NCBI GenBank assembly: GCA_000442125.1
Contig: KE546965.1
Coordinates: 1,922,001 to 1,986,000, forward strand
Length of the DNA stretch: 64,000 bases
Reading direction: 5' to 3'
Source: Opeltia flavorubescens
Taxonomy: Eukaryota; Ascomycota; Lecanoromycetes; Teloschistales; Teloschistaceae
A model generated the notes under the pieces. The model saw only the letters and a program-made list of their open reading frames with translations, was not told where the DNA came from and searched no databases. Shown here piece by piece: positions 58,936 to 64,000 of this stretch. Positions within the stretch are counted from its first letter, which is position 1. Every line of letters begins with the position of its first letter. A program made the translations under genes and the position numbers.

Positions 58936-59852
58936 GCTACTATTTCCCTATCTTGTTTCAAGTTTTGACACAACGGGGGCGACTCAGGACCGCCAGTGCC
59001 GAGATATTCAAACCTACCCTAAATTCAATATTTCGAAAACTTGGCATGATGCTCGACCTTCTTTCTGGGCGCTTCGAGCCGGGGGATGTCAATTGGCAAA
59101 TGACTGAACCATTATGAAGGATATCCACTACGAATTTTACTGGCAGGCTTTCGGATTTTCCGGCTTCAATGATATCGACATACCATTTCGCACATAGTTT
59201 AGCAGGTAGACTAATACATGAGACATACTCCCATACGACTGCCGGATGTTGACAATATACACAGATGTTGGCAGGAGCTGCCCCGCGCCATCCCGTTAGC
59301 GGAGACCATCTTATATTTATGCTATATTTGGAAGCGGCAGTCCGCCGTTTCAATCACAGTGAGACACTTTAAAATGAAATTTACCTCCGCGGCTTCTTTC
59401 TACCCATTATGCTAATTACCAGCTCGGTCAGTTTTCGAGGCCGCAAGACGATCACTAGTATCTTCAGGGCTGCATGTAACATGACCCGTCTGCCCATAAC
59501 GTCATCGCCTGCAATCCGTTGCCCACTACGGAATTCCGCCACGAGGGTGTCACGCAGAGGAATTCATTTGTAGTGGTGCCAAACGGGACTTTGTTCCTTT
59601 CAGTGTCTATTTTTTCCGTTTTTCCTTTCCCGTCTCTAGATATTTCACTATGTTTCTCGACTATGTACCGTACCCAAATTCCGTAGATTCCTTTCCTTCC
59701 CTCGTCACACTCTGCTGCGTTTCATATCACAATAGTGGTGGTCCCATCATCACCGCAGACCATTCCAGCTGCATGAAGGTACTTATATGTGAACATGGGC
59801 TTCCTCAATATTTCTCTTTGCACACAAGTTGCTGTTACCAGAGCCATCCAAC
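58936..59852. other. Intergenic region
   Basis: Only short frames. I see no gene. Confidence 0.4.
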
Positions 59853-61094
59853 ATGAAAGCTTCAGCTTTTTCTATTTTCCTTGCACTTCCTTTGACGTTT
59901 GCTGGCACCATTCGAGAAAGGCAAGCAGAGCTACAGCAAATTCCCACAACTGCCAAAGCCCCCAATACCTTCCATAAAGATGGCATTGACCTGGAACGAG
60001 GCCAGCCACCCCAAGTTGACACCCCACTCCCGGAACAATATCGAGCGAAAGATATCGACCTTCCTTTCGGTCGAATCTTGAAGGGAAATGTCAAGTATTT
60101 CCAAGCTGGGGAGATGAACACCCCAACCGGCATCATCGACGAAGACGGGAAAGTCGGACAAGCCGACTATGCGAATCAAAGTGCTTGCGGTATCCCCGAT
60201 AACGTCTATCGAGACAGCAAAGTAGCCATCCATCCCTACTGGTTGAAGTATGCTGGCCTAGATCGTATGTCACATCCCTTCCTTTTGTCTCTCTTCCACT
60301 CTCCCACACAAGACTTACAGTGATTACCGCACAGGAATGTGCCTCCAAGACGTCTGCATCGGGATCTTCACCATGACCGACGACATGATCGCAAAGGTTA
60401 CCGACATCTGTAGCACCGACCCGAACGACCCTTCTCACTGCGCCACGCCCGAGGATATCAAGCTCCCCAAGAAGAAAATCCAGACCATCTACCACTACAA
60501 GGGGAAGACGGAAGACGTGCCGGAATTGCAGGGTGCCCAACATCCTCAGCCAATTTACTGGAATTTTGCGAAATGTTTGGGTGAGGTATGTAATTCTTTG
60601 CCTTATCCCTCTTTCTTTTCTTCTCCCGACTGCCTTCTACATCCACTTCTAGACCTACCCATAGCCTATAACCCACAGATCTCCTACAATTCCTGGCCCA
60701 CTCCACCATCCCATTCCATACAAACATCCCTAACATGCAAAACCCCCATCAGGCAATACCCCAACCCCCCTACAAAGCCCCCGGCACTCAAAACTGGTTC
60801 TCCACCCCCCTCTACCCCGAGAACAACGCCGATGCAGTACAAGTCGCCCTCAAGCAAGCTTCCAATAACCAGAAATCCTACCCCGCGAAGGGATGGCCGA
60901 CGTACGAGCAAGGTGTCACGCCAGGGAAGGATAAGTTGGCAGGATTGCATAGCCCGGTCACGGATTGGAAGGTTGGGGATGAGGTGCCTAGTTGGGAACC
61001 GGTGGCTGGGGGGAGGGGATTTGGGTTGGGGAAGGGGGGTGGTGGTGGTGGTGGGGTAGGGGGAGAGGGGAGGAACGGGACGGTGAAACACTGA
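59853..61094 (+). CDS. Secreted protein of unknown function with Gly-rich tail
   Basis: A 357-residue protein from exons 59853-60264, 60335-60580 and 60679-61094, with introns of 70 and 98 bp. The start gives a signal peptide (MKASAFSIFLALPLTFAG). The mature part contains ADYANQSACGIPDN, a Cys pattern (MCLQDVCIGIF, DICSTD, HCATPEDIKLP), and, in the last exon, GTQNWFSTPLYPENNADAV and SYPAKGWPTYEQG. The tail is a Gly run coded by repeated GGT triplets at about 61030-61060, possibly disordered or part of a cell-wall anchor. I chose the donor at 60581 (GTGAGG) because the alternative just after it breaks the frame. The family is unknown to me; the composition is common in fungal extracellular proteins. 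Confidence 0.68.
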
Positions 61095-62352
61095 TTGAGC
61101 TGCGAGAGGGGTATTATTCGGGAAAAGGGGGGGCAAGTGAGGAGATGAAAGGATCTGCTGGCGGATAACCTTGAGGGGCAAGGGTTGTATGATTAGGATG
61201 TATATATTCCAGGCTACGGCCTTGCATTCATGAGAATTGAGAAGAATAATCTAGACGAAGAGATTGTACAAGCTCTTCTAAGATTTCTCCCGATTCTTGT
61301 GTTTCTCTTGAAGCAGGAGCGAGGAATCTACAAATACGGAGAAGGCTTCTACTGAAAGTTGTCTCTACGCCCATATCGACCTTTCCGGTCTTTCTTCTTC
61401 CATTTGTTTATTTCCTTCCTTGGAATGCGAAGTCAACGTCCTCTACTTCATCCATCATTTCTCCTCCCTGAAAAGTATCAATTTATATATTTCAAGCGCG
61501 GACCCGTGGGCAAAGAGCTGTGATATGTTGTACAAGTGTGTAAAAATGTGAACCAAGCCCTGCCGAAAAGATAGCATCAATGGGATATGGGATTTTTGAG
61601 CCATCCACTCAATCTGAACGACCCTACAATTGAAAACACGTCAAAGCTTTAGCTTCCTCGCGCAATTTTCGGAGAAAACCCCCACGGGTCTAGCGTGGTT
61701 ATTTGCTCCCCCTCAAGTTCTCTCTTGAGGCGAATATTGGCTGTTATGAAATCTTTTGGAACTTTTACTATATTTATTAGAATGGAATTCGAGGTCTAGC
61801 AAGGAACTTCATCGACAAGGACAGGTCGTTGGATCTGGTAACGGATGCTGCACCTTGGTGATACATGTGAGCTTGTCTGTAGACCGGAGTGGATCGATTT
61901 GATGTGTTATTCCTTTATTATGAATGGCGTTGAACGAGCAAGGATCGGTTAACTCGACTTCCATAATTGATAACCAAAGCGTCATTAATGTCCGATACTA
62001 AGTCCTAGTGTAATGGAAATTGACTTTTCGTTGATTGATAGAAGGTTTGGTAAGTCAGGACTTCGCTACTTCAATTGGAAGATTCGATTCCACGAAGGTG
62101 GAGGACAAAGCGGTACTGATGTACTCCAATATTCTCTTGCTTCTGTCATCTCAGCAATTCTCAACAGCGCCAGGATGGAATGCAGGTATACAGTTCTTGC
62201 CAGGCTGATCCCAGTGGTAGATTTTGCGTGGTGCTTCGCATACAATGTGGAGGGTTGAGATATCTTTGGGGATTCCAGCTTTCGTTGACTTGAATTATAT
62301 CCGTTCTGGAACTTGTTAATTCATAGCTGGCGCCGTCCAAATGCTTATACTA
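61095..62352. other. Intergenic region
   Basis: About 1.25 kb; frames such as 62013-62258 have no motif. I see no gene. Confidence 0.4.
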
Positions 62353-63183
62353 TCAAGGAAAAGAGCGCCTCAGCACCTGTCCTCTCAGTCGTTCCTCCGG
62401 ACGCTGCATATCCTCAATAGCGCTATCAACCAAATCTGCTAGAAATTTCTGCTCCCAACCCAGAGTTGCGTGTACCTCGATATTCGTTTCTGGGACGTCG
62501 TAGATAATCCTCAAAGGCTCGAGGATTCTGCGTATCCAGGACAGTGCAGGCACCCAAGGCGTACTTCGCCATTCACTTGGCTCGTAATAAATGGTGATGT
62601 CAATTCGTGGACGCCATGGCACTTTCTCTTTCTCAGCCATGATCTTCCGTCTCCGGACCTCTTGAGCAAATAGAGACACACCCTGAATTAATTTCATGAG
62701 CGGATCGGCCTGACGTGGATCTAAGGGTTTTACGATTTTGATATCGACTCGCAGGCATTTGAACCTGCGAAGATCCATCTTGTAGAGCTGATTGCTCCAG
62801 CACTTATCTCCAATTCTTACGAAAGTCTCTTCCCCACGTTCTCGCACCTTTCCATAAATAAGGTAATGGTGGAAGCATATATTCAAGACACTGTGTATGC
62901 GGTAAAGCTCTTCGGAAACTTCGCCATATAGGGCCTGGTTCGCGCGTAGAACGGATAGATTCCCTCTATCAACTTCCAAGTCGGAATGTCTGTGGAAATT
63001 CTGTACCAGGAAATGGTAATCATCTTTTACTTGACAGCGTTTTGAAGTATTAGCTTTTGGTATACACTCCCGCCAGATCGTCTGGCGGATTTCGAGAGGA
63101 AGTAAGGCCAGTTTGCCCAGATCCGAGCGGAGATCTTGCTGGCGCATTGGAGCGATGATTGCATTGGTAGTTGATACTCTCAT
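62353..63183 (-). CDS. 2EXR/F-box-like fungal protein
   Basis: A single-exon protein of 276 residues. Residues about 23-45 read LGKLALLPLEIRQTIWRECIP, the LPxEIRxxIW motif shared by fungal 2EXR and F-box-like domains, and a downstream part LRANQALYGEVSEELYRIHS matches the usual second element of these domains. The C-terminal part (PWRPRIDITIYYEPSEW, ILEPLRIIYDVPETNIEV) is beta-like. If it is an F-box-type protein it could link a target to a Cullin-RING ligase, but no Skp1-binding residue can be claimed. The first ATG is used; a second Met at residue 13 is also possible. The length is typical for these proteins. Confidence 0.7.
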   Translation of the reverse strand: MRVSTTNAIIAPMRQQDLRSDLGKLALLPLEIRQTIWRECIPKANTSKRCQVKDDYHFLVQNFHRHSDLEVDRGNLSVLRANQALYGEVSEELYRIHSVLNICFHHYLIYGKVRERGEETFVRIGDKCWSNQLYKMDLRRFKCLRVDIKIVKPLDPRQADPLMKLIQGVSLFAQEVRRRKIMAEKEKVPWRPRIDITIYYEPSEWRSTPWVPALSWIRRILEPLRIIYDVPETNIEVHATLGWEQKFLADLVDSAIEDMQRPEERLRGQVLRRSFP

Positions 63184-64000
63184 TTTGTGGAGTAATAAGA
63201 CAAGTAGTTTAATCAGTATATTCTTGCTCAGGTTGAGCCAGGGTCAGCTAATGGGATATAAGTAGAAGGAAAATTGAGCGGAATAGATTTAGTAGAGTAA
63301 AGCAGATTGAAAGAGAGTAGAGGAATAGGAATAAAGAGTGGATTTTATATATGATTACTGACTGGTTCTTGCGAGTCGCAAGCAGATCTACCAAGTCATA
63401 TGAGTACAATTGAGCAAATTTGACAAGGGAAAATTACATCTGGTGCTTTCAACCTACTGAGAATTGTAATGTAGTCTCAATGGAAAAAATTTCCATAATA
63501 TCTCGCCAGCCTATGGAGCCAGGTGGACGTCATCATAGAAGTAGCTGATGATATATAGGAATCCACGAGGTGGTAAGAGATTGTGAAAATTCTAGTGCGT
63601 GAAAATATTTTTGGTGAAAGAGACGTCAAACATCACTAGGCCACCAAATAGCAATCATTACTAGATCGTATTACATGGAGAGTGCTTCGTTCAGACGTTC
63701 TCTGATTTGCAGTTGGCATAGGTAGTATGCATAAGCATCGAAGTATCGAGAAACAATCGCGTTATAATCCTGTCGAACAGTGGACCACAACATACTCACT
63801 TACAGATCTTCCTTTGTCGTGATCCCTTGCCGGCATCATTGACAGTCGAACGATGTAGCTCAGCCTGTCTCATAGGAACAGGTAGGTATGGTGTAAGAAA
63901 CATTGGCATTCAGTGATCCATCATACAAATTACACGAAATTTGGGAGGTAGATCGCACCTTCTAAATTTCAAGTAGTCCGTGTTAAAATTGCATCATTGC
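63184..64000. other. Upstream region of the 2EXR-like gene to the window edge
   Basis: Contains the TATA box of the 2EXR-like gene. I see no further gene or repeat up to the end. Confidence 0.45.
63344..63353 (-). promoter_or_regulatory. TATA box of the 2EXR-like gene
   Basis: On the minus strand this reads ATATATAAAA, about 160 bp upstream of the ATG at 63183. The motif is seen; its activity is inferred. Confidence 0.4.

Noticed and set aside
60684-61181. 165-codon Pro-rich minus-strand frame
   Set aside because: A shadow of the Gly-rich tail of the secreted protein gene on the other strand.
1-64000. Search for LTR, virus-like, DNA transposon and CRISPR features
   Set aside because: I saw no polymerase, integrase, transposase or capsid-like motifs, no long terminal or inverted repeats, and no regularly spaced repeats.

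Overview
The window is nuclear DNA of a filamentous ascomycete (Pezizomycotina). The evidence is the dense gene packing, the many short introns (about 44-200 bp, GT...AG, often with a CTRAC-like branch site near the 3' end), and characteristic families: Pth11-type rhodopsin-domain receptor, Helo-like/ankyrin proteins, a CSC1/DUF221 channel and many small secreted proteins. A Leotiomycete is my guess from general protein resemblance and cannot be proved here. Coordinates of spliced genes were worked out by eye from splice signals and reading-frame continuity. No rRNA, convincing tRNA, CRISPR array, intact transposon or virus-like element was seen.

Layout. 1-621: 3' end of the spliceosomal gene RSE1/SF3B3. 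1595-5433: three small genes for J-domain-like proteins that all lack the HPD tripeptide, share one intron position and each have a TATA box. 7169-7636: an NTF2/SnoaL-like protein. 8620-9947: a seven-exon, two-domain secreted protein. 10711-14393: a GT8-like glycosyltransferase and a CorA-like metal transporter. 15677-22097: a Pth11-like receptor, a decayed-looking stretch, a short-chain dehydrogenase and a FRAG1/DRAM/SFK1 membrane protein. 24188-27918: a small secreted protein, a sarcosine/dimethylglycine-type methyltransferase and a larger secreted protein. 28232-32632: a 1449-residue Helo-like/ankyrin protein. 33697-38379: a secreted carboxylesterase and a second member of the two-domain secreted family. 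39346-42113: a coiled-coil protein, a Cys/His-rich mini-protein and a 132-residue unknown. 42560-48617: a GABA/choline-type permease and a second Helo-like/ankyrin protein. 49625-54737: a secreted glycerophosphodiester phosphodiesterase and a CSC1-like osmosensitive channel. 56058-63183: two unknown helical proteins, a secreted protein and a 2EXR/F-box-like protein.

The genes do not form an obvious metabolic cluster. The strongest themes are interaction with the outside (seven predicted secreted proteins, one receptor, three transporters or channels), two NLR-like proteins without an NTPase, and the J-like gene group, which is the best candidate for something undescribed. The two-domain secreted family, present twice with the same intron positions and phases, is the second.
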